From contig NZ_LR732544.1 of assembly GCF_902506575.1 (NCBI RefSeq), positions 6,608,202 through 6,672,201 of the forward strand: a DNA stretch of 64,000 bases. The letters run 5' to 3'. This DNA comes from Streptomyces mexicanus (GTDB lineage Bacteria; Actinomycetota; Actinomycetes; Streptomycetales; Streptomycetaceae). How positions within the stretch are numbered: the stretch's first letter is position 1; every line of letters starts with the position of its first letter. The position numbers and the translations under genes are program-made. The notes beneath the pieces were generated by a model. That model ran no database searches. It saw only the letters and a program-made list of their open reading frames with translations, and was not told the DNA's origin. Of this stretch, positions 34,587 through 42,962 are shown one piece after another.

Positions 34587-35027
34587 TCAGGCGGTGCGAG
34601 CTTTCTCACGGTGTGCGAGGACCTCGTCCATGTGCGTCTGCGCCCAGTTTCTGAGCCCGCGCGTCATGTGGTGGAGCGAGAGACCGAGGTCGGTCAGCTC
34701 GTAGGAGACGGTGACCGGCACGGTCGGCGTCACGGTTCGGGTGAGCAGGCCATCGTGCTCCAGCGACCGCAGCGTCTGGGTCAGCATCTTCTGGCTGACC
34801 CCGGCCAGAAGGCGATAGATCTCGGAGTAACGCATCGGCTTCGGAGCGTCTGCGTGTGCCGCACCGGGCTGGTCGGCGTCGTTGTCGCCGCCCAGCGCAC
34901 ACAGGACCAGGACGACCCACTTGTTGGAGATCCGGTCGAGCAGCTGCCGGCTGGGGCACCCCGCCAGGAACGCGTTGTACTCGACCTTGGCCTGAGCCCT
35001 CTTCTGGTCCGCCTTCACCGTCGTCAC
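34587..35027 (-). CDS. HxlR-family transcriptional regulator
   Basis: 146 residues from GTG 35027 (MTTVKADQKRAQAK), preferred because AGAGG lies 7 bases upstream; GTG 35036 is possible. Signature: Cys in NAFLAGCPSRQLLDRISNKW, VVLVLCALGGDND, MRYSEIYRLLAGVSQKMLTQ, TLRSLEHDGLLTRTVTP, VSYELTDLGLSL. The insert between the first helices (DNDADQPGAAHADAPKP) is longer than usual. It is divergent from an aldo-keto reductase gene, which it probably regulates via the inverted repeat at 35075-35091. Confidence 0.9.
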   Translation of the reverse strand: MTTVKADQKRAQAKVEYNAFLAGCPSRQLLDRISNKWVVLVLCALGGDNDADQPGAAHADAPKPMRYSEIYRLLAGVSQKMLTQTLRSLEHDGLLTRTVTPTVPVTVSYELTDLGLSLHHMTRGLRNWAQTHMDEVLAHREKARTA

Positions 35028-35074
35028 TGATCGCACCTCTCACCGATGGGTGGGTTACGCACTCCAAAGTGCCT

Positions 35075-35091
35075 ACTTCCCGACAGGAAGT
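35075..35091. promoter_or_regulatory. Candidate HxlR operator
   Basis: ACTTCC and GGAAGT inverted repeat with a 5-base spacer in the 131-base gap between the divergent HxlR and aldo-keto reductase genes. Confidence 0.45.
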
Positions 35092-35158
35092 TTCTCTCCC
35101 ATGCTGATGCAGGGAGGCAGCAGGCGCCACCCCCGAGTGCACGACGAAAGGCACCAAG

Positions 35159-36031
35159 ATGAGCACACCCTCCCTCTCTCTTCCCGGCGGCACCTGGACT
35201 CTGGGTGACTTGACCGTCACCCGGTTCGGCTACGGCGCCATGCAACTGGCCGGCCCGTGGGTCATGGGGCCGCCCGCCGATCGCGAGGGTGCCCTGGCGG
35301 TTCTGCGTGAAGCGGTCGACCTCGGTATCACCCACATCGACACCAGCGACGCCTACGGGCCGCGCGTCACCAACGAGTTGATCCGCGAGGCACTGCATCC
35401 CTATCCCGAGTCGCTGCACATCGTGACCAAGGTGGGCGCGACCCGCGATGAACAGGGTGGCTGGCCTCCGGCCCGGCGACCCGAAGATCTGCGCCGCCAG
35501 GTCCACGACAACCTCAAGTCCCTCCGGCTCGACGTACTCGACCTGGTCAACCTTCGACTCGGCAACGCCGAAGGTCCCCAGCCCGGCTCGCTCGCCGAGG
35601 CGTTCGAGACGCTCGTCGAACTCCAGTAGCAGGGTCTGATCCGCCACCTCGGGGTCAGCAACGCCACCGAGGAGCAGGTCACCGAGGCACGGAGCATCGC
35701 GCCGATCGTGTGCGTGCAGAACATGTACAACCTCGCCCACCGCCACGACGACAAGCTCATCGACCGGCTCGCCACTGACGGCGTCGCGTACGTGCCCTTC
35801 TTCCCCCTCGGGGGCTTCACCCCGCTTCAGTCCTCGGCGCTCTCGGCGGTCGCCGCTCGATCGGAGGCGACACCGATGTCCGTCGCACTGGCCTGGCTGC
35901 TGCAGCGATCACCGAACATCCTGCTCATCCCTGGCACGTCATCGACGGCGCACCTGCGCGAGAACATCGCCGGCGCGGGACTCCGTCTCTCTCATGAGGA
36001 CTTGACCGAGCTGGACGAGATCAGCCGCTGA
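35159..36031 (+). pseudogene. Aldo-keto reductase gene with internal amber codon
   Basis: The frame encodes a full aldo-keto reductase of about 290 residues interrupted by TAG at 35627-35629 (codon 157). Before it: LTVTRFGYGAMQLAGPWVMG, DLGITHIDTSDAYGPRVTNE (catalytic Tyr region), HIVTKVGATRDE. After it, in the same frame: GLIRHLGVSNATEEQVTEAR, MYNLAHRHDDKL, ALAWLLQRSPNILLIPGTSS, ENIAGAGLRLSHEDL. A CAG-to-TAG change (Gln to stop) explains the break, and everything downstream is conserved, so the mutation is recent, an error, or read through. Start ATG 35159 with GAAAGG upstream. It would be NADPH-dependent and regulated by the divergent HxlR protein. Confidence 0.85.
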
Positions 36032-36062
36032 ACGCCCCCAGAGCTGAACGGCCCACAAGCCG

Positions 36063-36165
36063 CGCGACTGGCTGGACTGGTACAACTACCACCGGCCCCA
36101 CACCGGAATCAGCGGCCAAACACCAGCCAGCCGCGTCACCCAACCTGCCCGATCAGCACACCGAG
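36063..36165 (+). pseudogene. IS481-type transposase C-terminal remnant
   Basis: DWLDWYNYHRPHTGISGQTP followed by ASRVT and, one base out of frame, NLPDQH. This is the very end of an rve-type integrase-core transposase (WxxxYNxHRPHxGIxGxxPxxR). Nothing of the preceding catalytic core remains. Confidence 0.7.
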
Positions 36166-36405
36166 CCCTTGCCCTTCTGCTTCATCTCCGCCCGGGTCGG
36201 CCGCATGTCGGCCCGCCCCAGATCGGTGAGCTGCTACGACGCTCGCTGCACCAGTTCCCCCACCGGCTGCTCACCCGACGCGGTGCGGCTGTCGATGGCG
36301 GGACGGTTCGTTTCAGCCATCGTCATCACCTGCATGTTTCGTGTCGGCCGAGTCACCATGCAGACGCGGGCAGACACCCGCCGCAGCAGCACTGACACCC
36401 ACTGT
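36166..36405. other. Region without a gene
   Basis: 240 bases after the transposase tail; no supportable gene or strong structure is seen. Confidence 0.35.
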
Positions 36406-36966
36406 TCACCAGATCAACCGATGGACATGGCGAGGCAGGCGCCGCACCGACTCGGCTGTCGCCACGCCGATTGCCGCGCCCGCGACCACGTCGCTGGGGT
36501 AGTGGGCGCCGGAGTGGACGCGTTGGACAGCCACCGCGCCGGCCGCCGTGGCGCACAGCGCACCGGCCGCCGGCCACACCCTGGCCACGGCGGCCGTGAA
36601 TCCGGCGGCGGCCGCGGTGTGCCCGGACGGAAAGGACGGCGAGTCCGGGCGGTCCTGCACATCGTCGTGCGGAACAAGATGTTCGGGTGGGCGGCGCCGC
36701 TGCAACAGCGGCTTGACCACCGCGTTCGATACGGTCTCCGCTGCCGCCATCGCAGCCAGCCCGGCCAGCGCGGCGCGCTTGCCGCGCACGCCCCGCCCTG
36801 CCAGCACTGCGGCGACGGCCCACCACAGCCGGGTCTGCTCCGCGGCCTCCGCTACCGCCGGCATGCACTGCCGCACCCACCCCGGCCGCCAACCCGCCAC
36901 CCGCCGCAGCGGTTGGGCTTCCAGCCGACACAGCTCTGCTTCCACGTCCATGACCAGGCGAGTCAC
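36406..36966 (-). CDS. PAP2-family phosphatase
   Basis: 186 residues from GTG 36966 (ATG 36951 alternative). The three PAP2 motifs are present: KPLLQRRRP (KxxxxxxRP type), PSFPSGHTAAAAGF (PSGH), and RVHSGAHYPSDVVAGA (SRxxxxxHxxxD-like). Hydrophobic helices between and after them indicate an integral membrane enzyme that hydrolyses phosphatidic acid, undecaprenyl pyrophosphate or similar lipid phosphates at the outer membrane face. It is shorter than six-span PAP2 proteins, with perhaps four spans. It stands alone. Confidence 0.85.
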   Translation of the reverse strand: MTRLVMDVEAELCRLEAQPLRRVAGWRPGWVRQCMPAVAEAAEQTRLWWAVAAVLAGRGVRGKRAALAGLAAMAAAETVSNAVVKPLLQRRRPPEHLVPHDDVQDRPDSPSFPSGHTAAAAGFTAAVARVWPAAGALCATAAGAVAVQRVHSGAHYPSDVVAGAAIGVATAESVRRLPRHVHRLIW

Positions 36967-37164
36967 CCGTTGATCCCGGCTCAGTCCCTCACTTCGCCGG
37001 TCGGCCGATCTCCCTCCACCGCGCGTCTTCGGTCCTGCTCGTCCCCTGGCGGCACCGCCTCACCCTCACCGCCCTGCGCGCCGCCGTCCTCAGCATGACG
37101 CGCTCGTCGTCTGACGTCTGGGCGGCCTGGGCAAGTTCGCCAACGCCTGCTGGGAGTTCAGCGA
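36967..37164. other. Region without a confident gene
   Basis: Only a short protein-like piece (LGGLGKFANACWEFSDHE, plus strand near 37117-37170) is visible, running into the antisense of the next gene. It may be the tail of a lost gene. Confidence 0.3.
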
Positions 37165-38163
37165 TCACGAGACCACCGTCAGTACGATCTTGCCTTGGAT
37201 ATGCCCCTGCGCGGCCCGTGCATGTGCGCTGCCCGCCTCAGACAGCGAGTAGGTGCTGTCCACGCCGACCTGGAGCTTGCCCTCATCGAACAGGCGCGCG
37301 ATCTCGGCAAGCTGGGGGCCGTTGGAACGTACCTGAATGTTCGAGACCGTGATGCCCAGACGCGCCGTCTCTTTCGGGTCGTACTGGGCGAAGAACACCG
37401 GAAGCATGGTGCCTCCGCGCTTGAGCACGGTCAGGAAGCGTCGGCTGTCCGGGCCACCGACGGTGTCGATCACCAGGTCGACGCCGCTGACCACGTCCGC
37501 GGCCTGCGTCGTGGTGTAGTCGATGATCTCATCGGCGCCGAGCTTGTGCAGGAACTGCTCGTGCCGACCCGAGGCCACCGCGATGACGTGGGCACCCTTC
37601 CACTTCGCCAACTGCAACGCGAAGTGGCCCACTCCACCGGCTGCCCCGTTGACCAGCACGGTCATCCCCGGCGTGATCGGCACCGGCTGGTGCACCTGGC
37701 CTGTGAAAGGAGACGGCACGTCGTGACCGAGATCAATCAGGTACTGCCAGGCCGTAAGCACGGCCATCGGCGCCCCGGCCGCCTGTACGTGGTCGATAAC
37801 GGCTGGCTTGTGAGCGAGGTCAGAAGCCGGCGCTGCCACGTACTCGGCGTACGTCCGGCCCTCGAATCCGGGGAACCGCAGCATGCCGAAGACCTCGTCA
37901 CCGACTGTGAACCCCGACACGTCCGGAGCGACCGCCTCGACCACGCCCGACATGTCCGTTCCAGGAATCAAGGGGAACTCCAGCGCCGGCCTCATCTCGG
38001 CCGGCATGACCTTCATCCCCTCACGCAGGTACCAGTCCGGTGGGTTGACGCCCACCGCGTGCACCCGGACGAGCACCTCGCCCGGGCCGATCTCAGGAAC
38101 CGGGACCTCCTCGTACTGCAGAACTTCCGGGCCGCCTGCTTCGTGAAACCGGATCGCCTTCAT
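37165..38163 (-). CDS. NADP-dependent oxidoreductase (zinc-free MDR)
   Basis: 332 residues from the ATG at 38163. MDR family: MKAIRFHEAGGPEVLQYEEV, GVNPPDWYLREGM, IPGTDMSGVVEAVAPDV, VLVNGAAGGVGHFALQLAKW (NADPH loop), DLVIDTVGGPDSRRFLTVLK, and the terminal AAQGHIQGKIVLTVV. It probably reduces quinones or activated alkenes. It is divergent from a LysR regulator with a textbook LysR box between them, so its expression is likely activated or repressed by that protein in response to its substrate. Confidence 0.9.
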   Translation of the reverse strand: MKAIRFHEAGGPEVLQYEEVPVPEIGPGEVLVRVHAVGVNPPDWYLREGMKVMPAEMRPALEFPLIPGTDMSGVVEAVAPDVSGFTVGDEVFGMLRFPGFEGRTYAEYVAAPASDLAHKPAVIDHVQAAGAPMAVLTAWQYLIDLGHDVPSPFTGQVHQPVPITPGMTVLVNGAAGGVGHFALQLAKWKGAHVIAVASGRHEQFLHKLGADEIIDYTTTQAADVVSGVDLVIDTVGGPDSRRFLTVLKRGGTMLPVFFAQYDPKETARLGITVSNIQVRSNGPQLAEIARLFDEGKLQVGVDSTYSLSEAGSAHARAAQGHIQGKIVLTVVS

Positions 38164-38249
38164 CAAGTCTGTCGCTCTCTCGGGGAAACGTTGCTCCTTC
38201 AGTCAAGGCCGAGGACGGCAAGGCCGTCCAAGACCGGTTCGGCAACCTG

Positions 38250-38270
38250 GTCATTCCGAAACGGCATGAC
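38250..38270. promoter_or_regulatory. LysR-type box (T-N11-A)
   Basis: GTCAT, 11 bases, ATGAC: a perfect 5-bp dyad with T-N11-A geometry, 15 bases before the LysR start and about 87 before the divergent oxidoreductase ATG. It fits the recognition site of the adjacent LysR protein. Confidence 0.75.
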
Positions 38271-38285
38271 GCATATGCTGGACGC

Positions 38286-39161
38286 GTGAACGATCGCGGA
38301 CAGGACCTGGAACTGCGGCTGGTGCGCTACTTCACCGTGGTGGCGGCGCACCAGCACTTCGGCCGGGCCGCCGCCGAATTGCACGTGGCTCAGCCGGCGC
38401 TGAGCCGCCAGATCCAACGGCTCGAGAAGTATCTCGGCACCCGACTGCTGGACCGCACCCCCCAGGGCACCCGGCTCACTCCGGCCGGCCAGACATTCCT
38501 CCCTCGAGCTCAAGCCCTGCTGCAGGCCGCCCGGCAGGCCGAACTGGCCGTGCGCGAACAAGCCCAGAGCCAACGAATCGCCATCGGCTACGTCGAAGAC
38601 CTGGTAGTCACTGCCGCCGTTCAGGAGCTTCGCCGCCGTCACCCAGAAGCCCAGATCACCACCCGGCATCTGAGCTGCCGCGACGTCGGGGCACTGTCCG
38701 ACCAGCGCGTCGACGCCCTGATCACGCGAGCCCCATTGCCGCTTGCCGCCGACGACGTGTTCGCCACCCCGCTGTACGAAGAGCCCCGGATGCTCGTGGT
38801 CCCGCGGGACCATCCCTTGGCCGACCGCGCATCGGTGACCGCGGAAGAACTGGCCGGTGAAGAGGAGGCGCCCTGCGCGTTGGAGACCACCGACTGGGCC
38901 CCCTACCGAATCCTCGGGACCGACGTGCCGCCGATCGAGAGCTACGAGGACAAGCTCGAACTCGTCGCAAGTGGCGAGGCGATCGCCGTGCTCCCGATCG
39001 GCGATCGGCGTAGCTCACTGCGCCCCAACCTCGTCACCGTCCCGATCGAGGGCGCTCCCCCCAGCCAGGTCGTCCTGATCAGCCGCAAGGGCGATCGAAA
39101 TCCGATGATCAAGAATCTCCGGCTGGCTGCCAAGGCCGTCCTGACCGCCCCGCCGTCCTGA
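38286..39161 (+). CDS. LysR-family transcriptional regulator
   Basis: 291 residues from GTG 38286. The winged HTH is textbook: LRLVRYFTVVAAHQHFGRAA, ELHVAQPALSRQIQRLEKYL, GTRLLDRTPQGTRLTPAGQT. The periplasmic-binding-protein-like effector domain follows (IAIGYVEDLVVTAAVQELRR, PRMLVVPRDHPLADRASVTA, GEAIAVLPIGDRR). LysR proteins bind a T-N11-A site and respond to a small-molecule inducer; the box at 38250-38270 lies immediately upstream, consistent with autoregulation and control of the divergent oxidoreductase. Confidence 0.92.
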   Translation: MNDRGQDLELRLVRYFTVVAAHQHFGRAAAELHVAQPALSRQIQRLEKYLGTRLLDRTPQGTRLTPAGQTFLPRAQALLQAARQAELAVREQAQSQRIAIGYVEDLVVTAAVQELRRRHPEAQITTRHLSCRDVGALSDQRVDALITRAPLPLAADDVFATPLYEEPRMLVVPRDHPLADRASVTAEELAGEEEAPCALETTDWAPYRILGTDVPPIESYEDKLELVASGEAIAVLPIGDRRSSLRPNLVTVPIEGAPPSQVVLISRKGDRNPMIKNLRLAAKAVLTAPPS

Positions 39162-39773
39162 CCGGCACCGCGCCGGCGAGGGACGCGGATGATCACGGCG
39201 TGACAATCCGCTCAGCTATTCAAGGTGAACGGTCGACCTCAAGGCGCAGCGTTTGCCGATGACGCCGGGCCTTGAACGTGGGAACGGCGCGGCGCTTCAG
39301 TCCAACCTGCTGAAAGGCAACCGGTCGGCCGGGTGCCGCATGGCCGTGACCTACAGGAGCGCACAGGATGCGGGCGATGAGCAGGATCGTCGCCCAGGTA
39401 GAACGGAAGGGCGCGCCAGCTGCGACCACGCGCGTGACGGCAGGGGAGGGACGGCAACTTCATCGGGCGAGCTCCTGCTCGCGGGTCGGACGAGTGGGAC
39501 GGCGGCCCGGCGCGCCCGCAGAAACTCCTCAAGCTCCGTTCTGCTCGCCCCCACGGTGCCCGTGTGGGCGCCGGCCGTGGGTGGGCCTGCCAGTACCCAG
39601 CTTCCCGGTCCATCGGTCAGGACCGGCCTGGAAGGGAGGCCGACCGTGTCCGACACTGGACCGTGCGGCCGGTGGTCCCGGCAGGCCGACGGCCTTGTCG
39701 GTCTGGCGTCTGCGTCCGCCGTCGCCGTGGCAGCACAAGAGGCGCACGCGCCAAGAGGTTCTGGGAGGGACAG
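39162..39773. other. Region without a confident gene
   Basis: About 610 bases between the LysR gene and the Ddn-like gene. Open frames here are Arg/Pro-rich and show no motif; no repeat or terminator stands out. A GGGAGGG ribosome site near its end serves the next gene. Confidence 0.4.
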
Positions 39774-40292
39774 GTGGCCGACAGCGACACGGACAAGGCC
39801 ATAGCCGCCTTGCGTGAATCCGATCTCGGCAGTGACCCTGCGGCACTCAGGGCTTTCAACAGAGATGTCGTCGAGGAGTTCCGGGCCAATGGCGGGAAGG
39901 TCGGCGGCACCTTTGAGGGCGCCGATGTCCTGCTGCTGACCATGACGGGCGCCAGGTCCGGGCAGCCGCGGCTGACTCCGCTGGAGTACTTCGTGATCGA
40001 CGGCCGCATCCTCGTCGTCGGCACCTACGGCGGTGCGCCGAAGGACCCGGCCTGGGTGTACAACCTTCGCGCGAACGCCGAGGCGCACGTCGAGATCGGG
40101 ACGGAATCCTACGATGTCGTCGCCCACGAACTGTCCGGTGACGAACACCGGAAGCTGTTCGCCGAACTCGTCCGGCTGGCTCCCCGCATCGGGGTCTACC
40201 GAACCAGGACCACCCGGCAGTTCCCGATCTTCGAACTGCGGAGAACGGATGGACCGGGACGGCACATGGCACCTGCTTTCGCCCTGCCCTGA
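39774..40292 (+). CDS. Deazaflavin (F420)-dependent nitroreductase-family protein, Ddn type
   Basis: 172 residues from GTG 39774, preceded by GGGAGGG. The split-barrel fold of the Ddn/DUF385 family is evident: FNRDVVEEFRANGGKVGGTF, VLLLTMTGARSGQPRLTPLE (the conserved TTxGRxSG-like cofactor strand), ILVVGTYGGAPKDPAWVYNL RANAEAHVEIG. Members use reduced F420 to reduce nitroaromatics, quinones or other electrophiles. It is a cytoplasmic single-gene unit, and the C-terminal 20 residues (RTDGPGRHMAPAFALP) extend beyond the usual fold. Confidence 0.88.
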   Translation: MADSDTDKAIAALRESDLGSDPAALRAFNRDVVEEFRANGGKVGGTFEGADVLLLTMTGARSGQPRLTPLEYFVIDGRILVVGTYGGAPKDPAWVYNLRANAEAHVEIGTESYDVVAHELSGDEHRKLFAELVRLAPRIGVYRTRTTRQFPIFELRRTDGPGRHMAPAFALP

Positions 40293-40374
40293 GCGAGGCC
40301 GCGCTCCTCACCCGCGCCACCGAGCCAGTGGTGGCCGAGGCGGCCGGCCCGGCGCCGTGAAGTGCGGTCGGCGC

Positions 40375-40596
40375 TCAGTCGGCGGAGCCGGAGGTGACGC
40401 TGCGTGCGGGGTCGGCCGCGCCGAAGGGGGAGCGTGGGCCGGTGATCACGGCCAGCAAGCGGGTGATCGCAGCATCGGGGTCGGGGCGGTGGACGGCGTG
40501 CACGGCGGTGTCGAGGTAGCCCTCGGGGCCGGTGAGCGGGACGAAGCTGACCCCGCCGACCGGGAGGTCGCGCAGCCCTTCGGGCAGCAGACTCCA
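40375..40596 (-). pseudogene. LysR effector-domain C-terminal remnant
   Basis: The complement reads LLPEGLRDLPVGGVSFVPLT, then DPDAAITRLLAVITGPRSPF and a stop at 40375. This matches the last 70 residues of a LysR regulator. The rest is absent; upstream sequence is unrelated. Confidence 0.65.
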
Positions 40597-40837
40597 AGCG
40601 CACGCTGACCAACGCTTGCAAGGAGGCCACCCAGGAAGCGCGGTCCCGCGTGCTGCCGCCCCGGTCCGGCCGGGACTGGCCCCGAGCGATCAAGAAGCCG
40701 ATGCGGTGGCCGAGCCTGACTATTCGGAGCGGCCGCAGCAAGGTCGGGCCGGGGCGATGGGCGCACCACCAGACCACCAAACAGCCTAGACACCCGGGGC
40801 GCAGACCCGTACATCGCGCTCAACCACCTTGACCTCC
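40597..40837. other. Region without a gene
   Basis: Nothing supportable is seen in these 240 bases between the LysR remnant and the lipoprotein gene. Confidence 0.35.
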
Positions 40838-41368
40838 TTACAGCTGGTCCCCCTTGCCGGCCGGTTTCGGAGGATGCGTCCCACCGCCGTCCTTGATGTC
40901 CTGCTCGCAGGTTCGTCTGTCAAAGGACTGGTCGTTGGGGATCAACAGCACTTCGGAAACCTGCTCAGGGTGCTCGACGGCGAGCCAGTCGTCGCCTGTG
41001 AGGGCGCCGTCCGGTTCGGGCCACGCCCCGGACGAGTAAACCGTCTGACACCCCAACGCCACGCGCTCCTTATCGACGGCGCAAGCATCCACTGCAGGGC
41101 CGGATGTCTTGTCGGCGCCGTCGAAGCGGTAGTGGAAGTGGACCTTGTCACCTTCGGAGAGCACCTGCGGGTGGGGCTCAAGGCGCCAGTCAACGATCTC
41201 GGCGGCGACGCCGAGAGGCCGCCCAGAGGTGTCCTCGACCTGCACTCTGACACCGGACTCACCGCGCTTTGCCGTCGTGTCGGTGCAGCCCCAGGGGGAA
41301 GAGCAGCCGGGCAGGGCGAGAATCACCAGAACCAACGGGGCAATGGCGAGTACCCGTGCGGGGAGCAC
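40838..41368 (-). CDS. Hypothetical lipoprotein
   Basis: 176 residues from GTG 41368, selected because GGAGG lies 8 bases upstream and the frame then starts directly with a lipoprotein signal: LPARVLAIAPLVLVILALPG followed by Cys22 (lipobox LPGC). The mature part contains RVQVEDTSGRPLGVAAEIVD, GDKVHFHYRFDGADKTSG and DDWLAVEHPEQVSEVLLIPN, with five further Cys that could form disulfides outside the cell. It is probably a membrane-anchored exported protein. No domain family is recognised, and neighbours give no clue. Confidence 0.75.
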   Translation of the reverse strand: MLPARVLAIAPLVLVILALPGCSSPWGCTDTTAKRGESGVRVQVEDTSGRPLGVAAEIVDWRLEPHPQVLSEGDKVHFHYRFDGADKTSGPAVDACAVDKERVALGCQTVYSSGAWPEPDGALTGDDWLAVEHPEQVSEVLLIPNDQSFDRRTCEQDIKDGGGTHPPKPAGKGDQL

Positions 41369-41629
41369 TGAGAGGACCTCCGGTCGGGGTGGGGCTGAGC
41401 AGTGTATCCCTGGGCCTGGCAGCCGCGGGTGATGGCGGCGAGCGCCTGTGTCATGAAGCCGAAGCGGGAGGAGCTCTGTGAACTGGGCGGCCATGGACAG
41501 CATCACCATGCAGCTGGCTCACCACGTGAAGCCAATGGCTCAGAGCCCCTAAGGAAAAGCCCCGTGCCGCCTTCCGTTTCCTTGTGGCTGGGGCCCGGCC
41601 CAAACGGGGCAACGAGATGGCTGCGGAGT
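41369..41629. other. Region without a gene
   Basis: Promoter region of the lipoprotein gene and 260 bases of sequence without a recognisable gene. Confidence 0.35.
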
Positions 41630-42165
41630 TCACGCGCCAGCGCGGCGGCGCAGGGCGGCGGCCCACTGATGGGGCGGATCGGTGAGGGTGAGGTTGTCGC
41701 CTCGCTCGACGGTCTGCAGGAGCATGGCGCACACGGTCGCCTCGGCGGCCAGGCCGGTCGGGCTGCCCAGGATGGGAAGGCCGCCTGTACGCGGGCGGCG
41801 GTCGCCGGCTCCAGCAGGGTACAGGCCTAGAGAATGGCGCCGTCGAAGCCTGCCGGGGCGGCGCCCCATCCTTCCCAGTCCAGAATCCGCGGAGGGTTGG
41901 TGAGGTTGGCCCAGTGCAGGTCTGCGTGGGCGGTGTGCCAGCAGGGTGCGGCGGGAGCGGGGATGCCCAGGTACTGGGGGATGGCCCGCTCCATGTACTG
42001 CGTGCGGACGGTGATGCGGCCGGTCGGTGTGGCCGACAGCTTCTCCAGCGTTTGGGACAGGTCCGTCAGCAGTCGGCCCCCGTGCCCGACCGCCAGCCCC
42101 TCGATGAGAACGCGGCCGCGTCGATCCGCGCGTACGCGACCGACCAGCGCGCCAAGTTGACGTCC
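41630..42165 (-). pseudogene. APH-type phosphotransferase with amber stop and frameshift
   Basis: The minus strand encodes VLIEGLAVGHGGRLLTDLSQ, HTAHADLHWANLTNPPRILD and WEGWGAAPAGFDGAIL, an APH-like catalytic loop (HxDLHxxN) and metal site. It then meets TAG (complement of 41827-41829), continues in frame as ACTLLEPATAARVQAAFP, and shifts frame to AAEATVCAMLLQTVERGDNL, ending at 41630. At least two lesions therefore inactivate it, and the N-lobe is lost at a junction near 42165 with a toxin-antitoxin locus. Confidence 0.7.
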
Positions 42166-42173
42166 TCACATCG

Positions 42174-42290
42174 GTGCGGGAGGACATCGCCGCCAACGGC
42201 TACCCGGCCGCGGAGTCCGGCGTGCTGTGGGAGGAAGCCCGCGACGGCCACCCGGAGCGCCTCGCCGGCGAGCAGCCCGGTGCCACCTGA
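42174..42290 (+). pseudogene. Antitoxin C-terminal fragment
   Basis: Thirty-eight codons, VREDIAANGYPAAESGVLWE then EARDGHPERLAGEQPGAT, whose stop overlaps the start of the downstream toxin gene by 11 bases. The small acidic tail and overlap are typical of an antitoxin, but the DNA-binding N-terminus is missing because the APH pseudogene junction lies directly upstream. The GTG at 42174 might still start a short product. Confidence 0.5.
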
Positions 42291-42564
42291 GCACGCACCG
42301 CGCCGGTCCCAGGTCGTCCTGGTGGAGCCCGCGCTGAGCCAGCTGGAGAAGCTGACGGCGGCCGAGACGCACCGCCTGGACCGCGCGATCGTCGCGATCA
42401 GCGTCAATCCCGAGCTGGGCACTTCAGTGCCCGAGACCCTGCTGCGCGACTACGTGGATGACGTCGACGGGGTCCGGGTGATCTACTACGTGCCCGCCCT
42501 TCGTCCGACGGTTGTCTCGGATGAGAGAACGTTCTCGGCAGGTCAGACGTTTGCGTGGTCGTGA
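42280..42564 (+). CDS. RelE/ParE-superfamily toxin-like protein
   Basis: 94 residues from GTG 42280. RRSQVVLVEPALSQLEKLTA, DRAIVAISVNPELGTSVPE and DDVDGVRVIYYVPALRPTVV follow the strand-helix-helix-strand pattern of RelE/ParE toxins, which cleave ribosome-bound mRNA or inhibit gyrase. The last 25 residues (SDERTFSAGQTFAWS) do not look like the family ending, so the C-terminus may be a fusion or truncation. The toxin overlaps the antitoxin fragment; with the antitoxin truncated, an active toxin would be hazardous, which suggests it is inactive. Confidence 0.6.
   Translation: MPPEHAPRRSQVVLVEPALSQLEKLTAAETHRLDRAIVAISVNPELGTSVPETLLRDYVDDVDGVRVIYYVPALRPTVVSDERTFSAGQTFAWS
42525..42536. repeat. 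12-bp palindrome sharing the AGAACGTTC core
   Basis: GAGAACGTTCTC, a perfect palindrome containing the same core as the TetR-type operators at 10220-15177. It lies inside the 3' end of the toxin gene, with no obvious promoter, so it may be coincidental. Confidence 0.3.
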
Positions 42565-42779
42565 GGCACGTTGGTCACGACGATGGCGGGGGCCGGGCCA
42601 GACCGTTCCGGGTGATGTCACCGGTCTGTCGTAGAGTCCTGGCCGTGACGACTCTCATGATCGATGCAGGTCCAGTCACGTCGACTGCTCAGGTGACCCG
42701 GACCGGTGGAGTGCCTCTGGCACCGGCCGGCACTCCGTGGCCCTGCTGCACTTCGTGCAATGGCCCGATGCAGTTCCTC

Positions 42780-42848
42780 GCATGCACCCCACCTCGTCGC
42801 CCTCGTCCGGGCAGGCGCCCGCTTCGAACGCGGCCACCTGGTCGAGCG
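42780..42848 (-). repeat. Imperfect 69-bp repeat, copy B
   Basis: Inverted relative to copy A (34190-34258). It begins exactly where the YwqG-like homology stops, so it may mark one end of the inserted segment. Confidence 0.55.
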
Positions 42849-42962
42849 GCCGAAGGCGACGGCCGCATGATGCGCGAAGAACGCCAGCAGCGGCGGTCAA
42901 GGCCGAGAAGTGAACACGGCTACTTCCTGCTCAAGGCAGATCGCGTCGAGGACGACGCGTGG

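Noticed and set aside
42525..42536. Extension of the AGAACGTTC regulon to the toxin locus
   Set aside because: The palindrome lies inside a coding end without a promoter or paired site, so it is probably coincidence.
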